A stretch of 64,000 nucleotides of DNA from Globisporangium splendens (GCA_006386115.1 VFIW01000093.1:1-64000), one strand, 5' to 3'. Counted from the stretch's first letter, positions 1-11,431 are shown. Made by a program: numbers and translations. The notes: generated by a model not told the origin, from the letters alone.

Positions 1-2557
1 GCGGTGGCGTTTCCGATGGAGGCTCACTATTGCTCACGCTGGCCAAGCAGCCGTGACGACGGCACTGGCGGGACGGTTGTTGTGACTGTTGGCACTGGGC
101 CGGCCCACTGGCGGTGGCTGTTTTATGCTGTCTGTGGGACTCGGCGAAAGTGTCGTCGGCGGGAGTGTCCAAATCTCAGTGGGAATAGCAACTTCATCCT
201 CGAGCGGGGACATCATGATCGCGAGTGCAGCAGCAAGTCCGTCTAGCGGATCGGTATCTATACTGTCGTGATTGCAAGTAGCGGAGCTCTGCAGTATCTC
301 CGTCGCACTTCGTGATGCAACTGTTGCAGTGGGTGGATCGCGTTCAGTTCGGGTCGATTCTCTGGTGATGATGTGGGCCAAAGCGAGTTGATTTGTGCAA
401 GGCGTGATAATAGTCGGATGAAAGGCACCGGTGTACTGTTTCGGTGGTTGGCGGAAAGGGAGCTTTTTGAACGGTGGTGACATTGTGCTGGGCTGGGTTT
501 CCGGCGGAATAGAAAGGGCGGTCGTATCCAAATCAGCAGCGGTGCTGGTGAGAGTGCTGCAAGCGGAGGGGTGGAGGTTTCGAGTGGGGCATCCGGATCT
601 GGTCAACCAAGCGGTTCGCTGATCTTTTCGAGTGGCTTGTCAAGCAACGGCAACTCTGGCAGCGTATCGATCCTGACTTCTGCAGCTACTAATGGCAATG
701 GCGGATCAATCACACTCAGTGTAGGATCTGGTGATGCTGAAGTTGGTGGAAACGTACGTGTTAGTGCAGGCGAAGCGACTGGCGACGGTAGCACAGGCGG
801 AAAAGTTGAGCTTCTCGGCGGGTCTGGTAAGACTGGTGGAGACGTCCGCTTGACTGCTGGTGAAGGAACCGAAGCAAGTGGCGGCAGCGTACTACTGACG
901 AGTGGTGTCGGAGCATCATCTCAAAGCGGAAACGTGGTGATCGCAACGGCTGATTCTGGCTCTGCACCAGTCAGTGGTTCGTTGGAGCTTCGCACAGGAG
1001 CAGCAAGTGCTGGAGACTCTGACGCTCTGCTGCTTCGCACACTGGATGCTACGAGCGGAATGTCCGGGTCAATCACGTTATCGGTTGGCTCTGGTGACAC
1101 GGGTGACGGTGGCGAGGTGAATATCCGAGCAGGTAATAGCACGGCTTCCTCTGGCGTTGGAGGTCGTGCCACGATTGACGGCGGTGAGGGGACTAAAACG
1201 GGCGGAGATGTTGTGATTTCCGGTGGTTCTGGCGTTGAAGAGAGTGGAGGCAGTGTTCCTAGTGGTGACATTTGGATCGGCAGCGCGGATTCTGGCACTC
1301 AGAAAACCAGTGGCAGCGTGAATCTCTACTCCGGTGTGTCCAGCGGCGGCGATTCCGGCAACACTACTATCAGCAGTTCGAGCGCTACAAGTGGACAAGG
1401 TGGCTCCGTGCTGTTGAGTGTTGGTATTGGTGATTCTTCCGTTGGAGGTGAGGTGCGACTTACTGGAGGCGAGACTTCTGACCCGGAAGGGACTGGCGGC
1501 GCTGTGGCTCTTGTTGGCGGAAATGGCGGACTGACAGGCGGTGATGTGGAAATCATCGGTGGGAGCGGACACACCGGGATAGGTGGTAGTGTGCACATAA
1601 CTAGTGGATCCGGCGATGCAAGCTCGAGTGGTAACGTATTTATCAGCACCTCGAATGTCGGTTCGAATCGGATTAGTGGATCTTTGATTTTTTCGACTGG
1701 AGAATCGAGTGCTGGTGATTCTGGTGGCATATCCTCGAGTACATCTAGTGCAGTTGGTGGTAAAGCTGGATCTATTTCCTTGGTCGTCGGGAAAGGAGAC
1801 GATGTTGACAGTGGATCGCTCAGCCTGATGAGTGGAAGTAGCACGAACGCTGATGGAGTTGGTGGATTGCTAAGCATTCAAGGCGGAAATGGCACAAAGG
1901 TTGGAGGGCTCGTCGATATTCGTGGTGGAACAGGAAGCGATGAGCGTGGTGGCGATGTGCGGATCTTCAGCGGCGAAAGTACGACATCAACAAGTGGCAG
2001 CATTCTGATCGCTAATTGTCGACTCGAATGATTTTATGGTAAACTCTGGAGAATCGGTGATGCTCCAGGTTGACGTGACGACTGGGGATGTCAGCTTCAG
2101 GGGCGATTTGAACATGCGCAAAGATGCCGCGACGATCTCGCATGATGGCTCGTCACTGACGCTTTCGACTCCGAGTCTGTTGGTGGATGGAGCGAGCGTT
2201 GATTTCTCGGGGGCTGCCGTTAGTTTCTCGGGGGCAAAAGTGACTTTTTCGGGTGCATCCGTCGATTTCACTGCCCCTGCAGCGACCTTCTCAGGCTCAT
2301 CCGTGGAGTTTTCAAGCACTGGAGTGACTTTCTCAGGCACATCAGTGGATTTCTCGACCCCCAAAGCGATTTTTTCAGGTGCTTCCGTGGAGTTTGCAGG
2401 CTCGAAAGTGATTTTCTCGGGTGCCGTGACCGCGCCGACCATTTCAACGCCGTGCAAGGCTGGGGAGATCCGTTTCGATGCCAAACACCTGTACATCTGT
2501 GCCGAAGACGATAAGTGGCGATATATCGATACAACAGATATAGATAGCAGTGCCTAG
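1..2557 (+). pseudogene. Gly/Ser-rich beta-repeat (solenoid-like) surface protein, frameshifted, cut by window edge
   Basis: Short units of about 17 residues (G-x-V/I-x-L/I-x-x-G-x-G/S) recur throughout. They build a higher-order repeat of about 145 residues, marked by recurring GSITLSVGSGD-type lines. The last part (about 2160-2430) switches to a heptad-like repeat of the form V-x-F-S-G-A/S-x. The C-terminal block (2430-2557) has two Cys, AGEIRFD and a final W, like a small capping domain. The alternating pattern suggests a beta-solenoid, probably extracellular; no function is assigned. The frame is broken several times: the repeat moves through three frames in 1-270, is lost in 270-480, is open in frame 1 from 481 to a TGA at 2029, then continues in frame 2 (around 2012-2557). 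The same repeat in successive frames argues for indels rather than introns. The 5' end lies outside the window. Confidence 0.7.
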
Positions 2558-2884
2558 AAGCTGATCTAAAATTGTGTGAAATCATGTTCTGATCTTTTGC
2601 TTTTCGTGGACTCTTCTTTCCTGTGGAATGGCGTCAGCTTCGGTTGTTTGACTTATTTCAACTGCAACTCGCCAGAATGCCGTAAAAAGTTCTTCTAGAG
2701 TTATATTGATATTGATACAGGGCTGATTACGTTCTTCTCTCATTTGCTCTTCTTTCTCAATCTTGCTGCCACTCTTGAGGACCCCTATTGTGATAAAAGT
2801 CTCTACTCTCCTCAACTTGGTTCGGTATCTTGAAGAGCACGAGCTGGAATAATTAAGCTTGGGTTGGTCGTACAAAGCGCCTAC
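2558..2884. other. intergenic, nothing recognised
   Basis: AT-richer stretch between the tail-to-tail repeat-protein pseudogene and phytochelatin synthase gene. It presumably holds both 3' UTRs. Only short open frames without recognisable content were seen. Confidence 0.5.
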
Positions 2885-4462
2885 CTAGTTGGGGTTGGCG
2901 AATGCAGCGACACGGCGCGCCGATTCAATCGACGACACACTATTGCAGCACGGCGATGGCGCTGGCTTCACCGGCAGTTCTGGGTGGGCGCTGTGCACAA
3001 GCTGCTTCACGAGGGTTGGCCCCGTGGCGTGGGCGTTTTCCTTGAGCACGACGAGACCCCGAGGAAGGCCAATGGATTGGTCGATCTTTTGCATGGCTTC
3101 GTACACCAGTGGGAGGCGCACCCAGTGCGGAGGGTACTTGAAACGCGCGACGTCGAGCAACAACACCATGTCATTCTCTTCGTGGTAGCCACCGATAGGC
3201 GAAAAATGGCCGTCACCAGTCTGTCCGAGCACCTTGCGGCTGTAGTTGAGCACCACAATCTCGTTGCTCGTCGAGCAGCTGTGTTTCACGATGGAGCGAA
3301 ACTGGTCGAGCGACAGGTTGTTGTCGGCACGCCTATCATCTGTGAGCACGCCATTGCATCGTGCGAGGCAGATAAACTCCGACAAGCTAATCCCCTTCTC
3401 CTTGGCAACACTCAAGGATGTGCAGCAATCAAACAGTTCTTCGCTGAACCATCTCCATGGTCCTTTCCATAGGCGACCTGGGTCGATCTGGAGCGCGTTC
3501 AAGCACATCGCCAAGGTCGCGAGGCCACAGAAAGCAGGCTCGGCTTGGGTGATAAATTGTTCCGCGAGCGGGAAATAGATCTGCATGTAGTTGTTCTCCA
3601 TACGGTTGAGCGCCTGCGTGAACAGCTTTCTGCCTTCTGGACTGGAAAACGCGATACAATCCTGGGGTAAATGGCGGCGGTGGAACGATGACTCGTACGA
3701 AATACCGGTTTTTACACCGCTCTCAAGAGCTGGGTTGGAACTCCGGACAACGACAACCGACGACGACACAGACGACGACGAGATCACTTGAACTCGCGCA
3801 GCAGCCGCTTTTGCAAGTGCCTCGGCCTCCTGCTGTTCCTTCAAGCGCTTGGTCTTGCAGCCGCACTCCATGTCCATCGGTAGCTCACACTCCTTCTCCT
3901 CTTCTGCTGTGTGTTGCTGCTTGTGGCTCTCCGTCACCTTGCCTGCTGCGCTGTGACCACTTCCACCAAAGCCTGAGCGATTACTGCTTCTGCTCTTGGT
4001 GAGTCTTGGTTGCACCTGCGCGCGCGGCTTGGCTTTGTGAGGATGATGCGCCGACACGACGCCTCGCGGCTTCGAATGCGTAAATGGCGAGCGGCGGTGG
4101 TTGTGGTGCAGCGGGAAGATCACCGGGTACAGCGGCTTGGTCTGGATCTGCAGCTGGTGGTGCTGTTGTTGCTGGAAGTGCGCGGCGAGACTGGATACAA
4201 ACGCGAGATCGGCGGCAGACGTCGACAGGCCAGTCGAACTGGAACGCAGCGATGCAGCGGCCGACGACGACGCGATGCTCGTGCTGTTGTGGCGCGGGTT
4301 GCTGCAGCAGCCGCTGGCTCGCGTCGGATAGTGATCAAGCGCAAAAATGCGGCTCTGGTGCTGCGGCAGCACGATGCTGCTGCTGGTCGTTGGGGCGTTG
4401 GCGCCACAGACCCCTCCCGCCACACAGCGGCAGCGGATCAACTCGCGGCTTCTCGCCAGCAT
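2885..4462 (-). CDS. PCS: phytochelatin synthase (glutathione gamma-glutamylcysteinyltransferase)
   Basis: 525 residues from the first ATG. The C-terminal half (about 255-480) matches the papain-like phytochelatin synthase fold, which makes phytochelatins from glutathione for binding Cd and other metals. The catalytic triad is visible: Cys312 in EPAFCGLATL, His419 in GDGHFSPIGGYH and Asp437 in LLLDVARFKYPP. The C-H and H-D spacings (107 and 18) are almost those of plant enzymes (Arabidopsis PCS1 Cys56, His162, Asp180; 106 and 18). The first ~240 residues are low-complexity (S, A, Q, H, basic) and absent from the core family. A targeting region, an unspliced intron or a later true start are all possible. 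The Cys-rich metal-sensing C-terminal domain of plant enzymes is not obvious; only about 45 residues follow the core. The enzyme name is secure, the N-terminus is not. Confidence 0.9.
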   Translation of the reverse strand: MLARSRELIRCRCVAGGVCGANAPTTSSSIVLPQHQSRIFALDHYPTRASGCCSNPRHNSTSIASSSAAASLRSSSTGLSTSAADLAFVSSLAAHFQQQQHHQLQIQTKPLYPVIFPLHHNHRRSPFTHSKPRGVVSAHHPHKAKPRAQVQPRLTKSRSSNRSGFGGSGHSAAGKVTESHKQQHTAEEEKECELPMDMECGCKTKRLKEQQEAEALAKAAAARVQVISSSSVSSSVVVVRSSNPALESGVKTGISYESSFHRRHLPQDCIAFSSPEGRKLFTQALNRMENNYMQIYFPLAEQFITQAEPAFCGLATLAMCLNALQIDPGRLWKGPWRWFSEELFDCCTSLSVAKEKGISLSEFICLARCNGVLTDDRRADNNLSLDQFRSIVKHSCSTSNEIVVLNYSRKVLGQTGDGHFSPIGGYHEENDMVLLLDVARFKYPPHWVRLPLVYEAMQKIDQSIGLPRGLVVLKENAHATGPTLVKQLVHSAHPELPVKPAPSPCCNSVSSIESARRVAAFANPN

Positions 4463-5476
4463 TCTGCGTGGCTATGCGGAAATCGGTCTCGTGGTGATAA
4501 AATTAGCCGCCCTGGAGTTTCAGGAGCGGGTCCAAGACGCTGAGGCTATCCCGCGGATAAGAACAGACGCTGTCTCGGTTGCCTTTGCGCTTCTGACCCG
4601 ATGGCTCAAATTCAATACTGAACCCTCCGCTTTGTCATGCAGGAGGAGGAGGGGCCATCAAGTCCTGACGTGCGGAGCTGCAGTGTGTTTGGCGGTGTGT
4701 GGCGGCAGCTTTCTCCAGGTTTCAGAATGAGAAAGTGCGACCATGTCTCGGAATGTTGGTCGATACGGTACACACCTGCTGTTGCCACAGAGCCAAACAT
4801 CCAGAATTTTATCTTTTTCTCCAGGAGACTGGAGAATTTCTTTGGTGAGAGTCTGTAACGCGGGAGAAGGCGCGTGCCTTGTCCCAATGAGATCGCGTCG
4901 TGAGATCGTTACATCCAATCAAACAGCGAAATGCACTCAACAGCGCGTGTCATTGGAGGAGAGCGTAGCCAATAAGAGACGGAGTCCCGTGCCTCCCACG
5001 CGTTTGCAGAAGTGCGATGGCGCCAACACACGCACAAAAAGAGAACGAGCCAAAGAAAGCAGCTCCAATGCGGACGCTTGGACACCTCGATCAGAAGCAA
5101 CTTCAACGCGTGCGGGCACACGCCCGCGCACTGTTTATGCATGCGTTCTTCTTCCCCCCACATGGGCACACCTCCAATTGATTCTTCTCTCTGCAGGTTC
5201 TAAATTTGGTGTGTGCATGCGTGCGCTTTTCCCTCTAATTATTGCGAGGTATTCTGTCGCACAGCACACCGTAATTCTGCGACTGCGACAAGAATGGATG
5301 CAAATGGGTGCTGCTAATTTGGACTTTGCAGAGCGCTAAATTGGATGCGTCTGCATGGCTGGTCTCAATTGTGCCGAGTGGACCACACCAAGATCGCGAC
5401 GGTTGAAGGTGTCTCGATGGATGCTCATCCATTCGGGCGGTGCAGTGTCGCTAATACGAATGAGCTGCTGTGCACC
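4463..5476. other. intergenic between divergent genes
   Basis: About 1 kb between the minus-strand phytochelatin synthase and the plus-strand glycosyltransferase pseudogene, so it should contain both promoters. No convincing coding stretch and no clear oomycete Inr/FPR match was found. Confidence 0.5.
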
Positions 5477-7443
5477 ATGACACCGCCGCGTCGTCCCCAA
5501 CAAGCGTCTCAAGGCGTTGGCATCCTCTGTACAGCCTCGTGTCTACTGTTAGCTGCTTGGATTGTGCTGGGAGGTGCTGCAGGACATGCACCAAGTCACC
5601 CCGCCGATTTCGTCCTTGGTGGTCGACTCGAGGCACGGCTTCCGTTCCATCGTCAAGTTGTGGGCTTGCTTCCACATACCGAAGAAGAGCGAGCCAGTGT
5701 TAAACAAGATGAGCCTGTACGCGTTCCCGACAATTCGTCCGAGCCGAGGATCGAGATCACGTTCCCGAGGAACCACTCGTGGTGGCAGACCCCACCAGAC
5801 GGTCCTACGTTGAAACTCCTGCACATGCACTTTGTGACGCGCAACTTCAACATCCCTCGTGATGGGTATCTCCTCATGACCGGACACAAGCTCCCATAGA
5901 ATGGATTTCGCTGCGATGGACACGCGTCCAAATTCGCGTTTGTTGATCTTGGCCCAGAGAGTTACTTCATCACGCTGACGCTCCACAGATGGGACGATAA
6001 TCCAGTAGATCCTGGCAGCGTGGTGGCGATGACTGTGCTGCATGTCGAAGTCGTGATGCCGCAGCAAAATCTACATCCGGAATGGCGACATGCATTGCAG
6101 ACCGAAGACACGAAGCCCATGGCGTTCGTGAATTTGCCAAGTGCAGGGCACAGGAACACGAAGGATAACCACAACATAACCTCACGAGCGCGATCAACGA
6201 TTTCGGTGTGTTTCGTGGCTGGCACGATAGGGCCGATAGACGGTCAAAAAAAGATGTGGCTGCAGATAATGGACGCACTGCGCCATCCTGGTCACCGAAC
6301 CGACGTTGGCGATTCCACATTTGCGTTTCAAATGAAGTCTTTTGTCGGATTTCATATAGATGCAAATACTCCGACAGCGCGTGCCTTGAAAACTCTCAAC
6401 GTCAGTCTCAGCGGAACTCTCTTGAGTGTAAGAAGTGTTTTTTTTCTTCTTTATTTGTATACTTATTTGTTTTCACACTGAGCTCCTGACTTGTAAATCA
6501 CAGATACCTGTAGACGATGTTCGTCGATACAACATCACCTCGCAGCGGCATCTGGCGAAAATCTTGCTAAAGATGTTTTACGACGCCTTCCCACACGCGC
6601 GAAGCTCATTTTCATCGATATCGCCGACAGACTACGCCAAGCTGCACACGATTCGCGCGGAGTTCGCGGTCTCGTACTGGCAAAATATGACCAGAGAGCT
6701 TCAATCGTGTCGCGACGGTGTGCTCGTATTAGGGAACGCAAGAAGCGCCGGTGACACAACGGTCGTTCTGGCTGCGCGGATGGCAGGCGTCAAATCGACT
6801 ATCATGGAGCTCACTAATCTATATCCTGAGCCAGTGGAGGTAGACATTTTACTAGGGCCGTCGCGTTATGCTGCTGCCCACCCTTCTGTTGCTGGAGTTG
6901 TCCGGTTTAAACGCTCGTATGTTCTCTCAACTGGCGTGGACACCAATACGTTTGCGCCTGCAACCTCACCCAGTGGATCGAATGCACGGAGCAAAATTAG
7001 CGACCGGGAACCACGTTTCACCATCGGGTACATCGATCGTCTAGCAGCAGATAAGTCCGTCGGAATTACCATCGCAACGGCGAAACTCATGAAGGAAGTT
7101 TGTCAGCATTGCCACTTTCGCATTATCGGAGACGGTCCACTGAAGGAGCACTTGGAGATTCCTAGAGATCCTTGGAATTGCTGCGTTGGAGGCGATGAGC
7201 ATTGGCGTACCAGGGTTGGGTTTTGCAACAGGTGGTGCAAGTGAATGTTTGAGCGATGGAGTGAACAGTATCGCCGTCAATGAGCCAACGCCAGGAGGAT
7301 TTCGACATGCTCTGATGAGCCCTGTGCAAAACCCAGAGCTTAAACGCGAAATGGGGGCAAATGCGCAGAAAACCGTGCTCGATCTCTTCTCGCTCCACAA
7401 GTGCTTTGCCAAGTACGCTGCTTTGTATCAACGTCTGTCTTGA
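5477..7443 (+). pseudogene. GT4-type glycosyltransferase, single-pass type II membrane form, inactivated
   Basis: The ATG at 5477 begins a short basic tail and a signal anchor (GILCTASCLLLAAWIVLGG), as in Golgi/ER type II enzymes. The catalytic C-terminus is GT-B family 4: TIGYIDRLAADKSVGI, FRIIGDGPLKE, then EAMSIGVPGLGFATGGASECL. A phase-0 intron fits 6428-6503 (GTAAG...CACAG, 76 nt). Two lesions are clear. A TAG at 5897-5899 interrupts a frame that is open on both sides. Near 7163-7172 the frame jumps directly from the GDGPLKEHLE segment to the LGIAALEAMS segment, losing the roughly 40-60 residues normally between them in GT4 enzymes, including much of the nucleotide-sugar site. A single unspliced intron cannot explain the missing domain. 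Acceptor specificity is unknown. Confidence 0.75.
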
Positions 7444-7732
7444 CCAGAAGGCTTTGCGATTTTGCGCAAAGGAAAACATTCTCAGGAATCTCTTCGCCTT
7501 TAAGGCGTCCGCCTGTTTCAACCAAGGCACGGCTCTTATCACCTTTCGACCCGATTTGTTGCGACGATAAGGTATCGTTGGGTCGATATCTACCACCATT
7601 GATGTTGGTCAGTTGGTTGAGAGGCGTGGGACACAAAACCATCGTATTCCTATTTGACAAAAAGGGAAACATATGGCGCAAAGGTGGCTCAACTTTCATT
7701 TCGGAGAACGCGCAGCAAGGCAACAGACGAAT

Positions 7733-9412
7733 ATGCTGACAGTAACTTGTGCATACAAGCGCACAGGCTGCATCTGCTCTGTGGAGATTTCAGAAGATGC
7801 AAGAGTGAGCGACCTGAAGAGAAATGTCAAGGAGACGATGCCTCGCCGAGTTGAGCATGGTGCGGAGGAGCTGAAGCTGTACTTAGCGAAGAACGCAGAC
7901 GGTGGGTGGTTCCAGTCGCGTGGTGTTGACGTGAAAAAGCTCAAAGCGCGAGAAATCACTGGTACCATCAAAGCTCAAATGAGTATGGGAAAATGAACTC
8001 ATCTGATCGAATCCAAGACACCAAATTAGACTTGCCAGATGAGGGTGAGCGAAACGATGGCGAAATCCAAGTGCTGGTGGAACTGCCACCAGATCAACAG
8101 TGGACATCTTTGAGTATCGGTGCGACTTGTGCTTGGCACATTTTCATGCAACGCGAGTTTTACCATCGGAACTACCTTCGCTTGGGGAGTTGTCAGATTT
8201 TCTTGAACGTGATCTTCCTGCGAAAACCGGTGTCGATGTGTCTGTGCTTGCGGGATGGAACGCTGAGCTTGTGCCTCCACAACTAGATCTGCTGGCACGA
8301 CTATTTAAGAGTGGTTCTGATCCGTGCGCTGACATGTTCAATCGGGTGTTATGCCGCATCATTTACCAAGGCTGTCATAGAGACTTGACGGACTGCTTCG
8401 AGACGACAGCATCCGAAACGTCTTGAAGTTTATGTTTTCCAGTGCTTTCAGTGGCCGAGCAGACCGGACCGGATCGAAGTGCCTAGACTACTTTTTTGGT
8501 CTGAACGCTGTGTGCGCCTTCCGTGGTGAGGAAGCCCATGGCGATGAAGCACTGGCTGGCTTGGGAACCCTGCGTCGGAAACTGTGCGATAAATCGAGTT
8601 GGAGCTATGGAGACATGCCATACCTGCTTGGCTATTCCGCCGCTGGCTACAATGTCTGTCTACATGCTCTCGTACACCGAGGTCACAGCCGAATTGATAG
8701 TGTGCCCCTGACGTCTTTTGACCTCAACGACCTCGCGGAGCGATTTCACATGCTGTTGGCTTTGCTGAACTTACCCCGGCTATTCGAGAGCCTAGCAGAG
8801 ATCTGTCCTGCTAGCGGTCAAGATGAGTACATGGATATCCGCCGAGACGATCTCCTCATGAGGCTGAATCCGACTGAGGTAGAAAAATCATTTTTTGAAC
8901 GGAGCACTTTTGAAGTACCAGCCCACCATTTGCAGCAAGTGTATGCAGTGTTACGAGAGCATGAAGTCCCGAATGTCGATCTGCATGGAGCAGGATGGAT
9001 GCATCGAGACGTTCAATGGTCTAATGTCATAAAGCGTCGTGGTGATAGCTCAGGGTCGTGGTTCCTGATTGATTTCGAAGATTCTGCGCCAAGTCCACAG
9101 GACTCTCGACGTGGTTGCAACTTGAGTAAAGAGGAGCACGCCCCAGAGATCTTTGCAGGAAGTGGCGCATATACCACAGTTGCTGACATTTAGTCCGCGG
9201 GCTATTTGATTGGAACGAGTGGTGATGATGTGCTTTCAGAATGGTACGACCTGGACAGAGAGGGAACAAAGTTTGCAGACCTGTTGACAGACGTCGATCC
9301 ATCGAAAAAACCGAGCGCAGAAGAAGCACTGCGCGAGCTGACGCGTCTTGAGCAGAACTGCGAGCAACAGCAGAACAGAGAGTCGCACAAGCTAAAGAAA
9401 AGGAAGCTGTGA
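7733..9412 (+). pseudogene. Crinkler (CRN) effector with kinase-like C-terminal domain, decayed
   Basis: From the ATG at 7733 the sequence reads as a CRN ubiquitin-like N-terminus: VSDLKRNVKE, then LKLYLAK, a variant of the LFLAK translocation motif, then GEIQVLVELP, matching the HVLVxxP end of the CRN header. The C-terminal part is kinase-like: HRDVQWSN catalytic loop, IDFED in place of DFG, an APEI motif and a PSKKPSAEEAL tail, as in CRN8-type kinase effectors. The frame moves from 2 to 1 near 7990, to 3 near 8100 and back to 2 near 8395. A TAG at 9191-9193 sits where related kinases have the Trp of DIW. CRNs are host-translocated oomycete effectors; this copy cannot yield the full product. 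N-terminal fragments alone might still be transcribed. Confidence 0.8.
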
Positions 9413-9838
9413 TGCCGGGAAAGCTGTCTAGCTGTTCTCACGAATTTCGATTAACAGAGAGGATGAATTTTGATTCCACTTAGTTTGGTCACTTTTTTGT
9501 TGGTATATTTTGCCAATACGTATGCGTTTAGCTCGCATCGAGCGTCACGATGAAGAGCAACCGTTTTGGCCGTTCTCTCAAAGCGCACCAAGCAAATTGG
9601 TTTATCTGTCTGTATCATTTACATCTGCGGTTCAGGACTAACAAAACGTCTAGATGAGCTAATGATGGAGATACGTGAAGGCAAGGAAAGAGAATGTTGC
9701 CCACAACAAGTGCCACGATGAAGGACGACAAGAGAGCGAGTTAGGAGTGCGTGTGCATCAAATAGCATGTTCGGCGGTAATTGAAACACTTGGCACCCGT
9801 GCCCGATTTGAAAAAAATGAGTAGAACAGTTCGCTTCA
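9413..9838. other. intergenic between convergent units
   Basis: 425 bp between the CRN pseudogene and the TPR gene, whose 3' ends face each other. No coding or RNA signal recognised. Confidence 0.5.
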
Positions 9839-11011
9839 TTATCCTTCTGTTGCTATTCGACTATTTTGACTCCGTAAACTTGATTTCGAAGGTTTGGACC
9901 CTGCGACCAGCGCTTTTTTCTTCCCCAGCGTCGACTTCAGCGAAGACTTGAGCAACGCGAACCGGTTTGGCTTTTTCGAGTTCACGAGTCCCGAGATTCC
10001 GTCACCAGTTTTTCCATCCGTACGTCCTTTTGCAGCGACGTTGCGTTTTGCCTTCACGAGCGAGTTTTGCAAAGTGATCACGATGCCGTGACCATCGCCT
10101 AGAAATTGGGATGTGATCTCGACACCTTTCTTGTAGGATTGCAGACTTTGGTCATAACATTTCAAAAACTCGTGCTCGACCCCGACATTGTGGTACGCGG
10201 TCCCCAAGACAGCAATGCGATCGAGCTTTGAAGGACCCAGATCTCCAGCCTCCGTCCTGCTGCCGCCAGACTGGAAATTGTGGTAGTTATTGCTCTGGCT
10301 GCTGTTGTGCTTTGGTGGGCTCTGATTATTGTTATTTCGGCTGAGTTGGAGCTCTTCGTGCAGCAAAATAAGTGCCGATTGTGCATGACCCAGGGCACTC
10401 TGGTGTTTCCCCAATTGGGACAGCACGGCGCTCAAGTTCAAGTGTGTGTCCGCTTTATTTGCGACACTGTCGAGCTTGGTCTCAATTTTGATCGCCTCAG
10501 TCAAGTATGTGAGCGACTTGTGCAAGTTGCCCTGTCGACGGTAATAGCACGCGAAGTTGTTCAACGTGACTGCACGCCCCGCCTGGTGTTTCTCGGTAAG
10601 GATCTCAGCTTTCTTCAGTAGCTCCAGCACGACGGGGAATTCTTCTTGCTGCAAGTACGTCATCGCGAGCAAATTGCACATTTCTCCGACGGTCTTGCAG
10701 GAGCTCCGCACCTCGTCGCTCTCACCACCAAAGAAATGCTGACGCAGCACCAATCCTTTCTCCATGCACTCGAGCGCTTCAGTGTACTTGCCCTCCTGCT
10801 GCAGCCGGATGCATTTGTCATCCAGACGCTGCAGCGCGACGAGCTCCTTCTGGTTCTCAACGAGCCGCGTTTCCTCGAGCAACTCGAATTCGCTTTTGGG
10901 TGCTTTTGCTGGAGATCGGTGACCTGGATGCTGTACATCGTCCATGGGACCGTCATCGAGTTCCATCAACTCCAGATCTTCTTCGGCTCCAGCTTCAGAT
11001 GTTGTCCCCAT
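9839..11011 (-). CDS. tetratricopeptide (TPR) repeat protein
   Basis: 390 residues, uninterrupted. After an acidic N-terminus, helical pairs of TPR type run from about residue 65 to 320: YTEALECMEKGLVLR, CNLLAMTYLQQEEFPVVLELLKKAEIL, NNFACYYRRQGNLHKSLTYLTEAIKIE and LNLSAVLSQLGKHQSALGHAQSALIL. A final pair (AYHNVGVEHEFLKCYDQSLQSYKKGVEI) resembles kinesin-light-chain-type TPRs. An Asn/Ser-rich insert interrupts the array near 233-258. The C-terminal ~70 residues are basic and Ser/Lys-rich (LKSSLKSTLGKKKALV). TPRs mediate protein binding; the partner cannot be inferred. The ATG is the first in frame. It lies head to head with the methyltransferase gene, 420 bp apart. Confidence 0.8.
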   Translation of the reverse strand: MGTTSEAGAEEDLELMELDDGPMDDVQHPGHRSPAKAPKSEFELLEETRLVENQKELVALQRLDDKCIRLQQEGKYTEALECMEKGLVLRQHFFGGESDEVRSSCKTVGEMCNLLAMTYLQQEEFPVVLELLKKAEILTEKHQAGRAVTLNNFACYYRRQGNLHKSLTYLTEAIKIETKLDSVANKADTHLNLSAVLSQLGKHQSALGHAQSALILLHEELQLSRNNNNQSPPKHNSSQSNNYHNFQSGGSRTEAGDLGPSKLDRIAVLGTAYHNVGVEHEFLKCYDQSLQSYKKGVEITSQFLGDGHGIVITLQNSLVKAKRNVAAKGRTDGKTGDGISGLVNSKKPNRFALLKSSLKSTLGKKKALVAGSKPSKSSLRSQNSRIATEG

Positions 11012-11431
11012 CGCTTCCTACTGGAGCAAGCGCAGTGCCACGACCTAGGAAGGACTGAGACTGCGTGTGGGTGACTAGAGATTAGCGCACAGAGCGAATA
11101 GCAATTGCAAGTGCTCACTCCAAGCCATTTATAACTTGGTCTTTTTTGTGGCACGATGTGTAGCCATTATACGTTGGTGCAACCGCATACCGTAGTACAT
11201 GTTGTCGGCAGTTACATTTGTGCTCTTACTCGATTGGCTTAAATGCATCGTACGCACATATCGTTGGCTGAAATCGAGGGCACATTCTGGCCAGAGATCC
11301 CACTCTTGTCACTTTTGGCACATGGTGCCAGTGGGTGAACGCAACGAGCAGCTCTGCGATGCGCGACACTAGAGCGCCAGTATGACTGGCGGGGAGAGAG
11401 AAGAAGCGGATTCTTGGCCACGAGCTCCAGG
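11012..11431. other. shared divergent promoter region
   Basis: About 420 bp between the divergent TPR and methyltransferase genes, presumably containing both promoters. No specific site could be assigned. Confidence 0.5.

Noticed and set aside
34..606. 190-codon minus-strand frame at the left edge
   Set aside because: Complement of the Gly/Ser repeat sequence, giving Pro/Thr/Ser-rich text without a domain.
1..2557. CRISPR-like or satellite array at the left edge
   Set aside because: The periodicity is in the protein (G-x-V-x-L units) and the DNA units are too divergent for an array.
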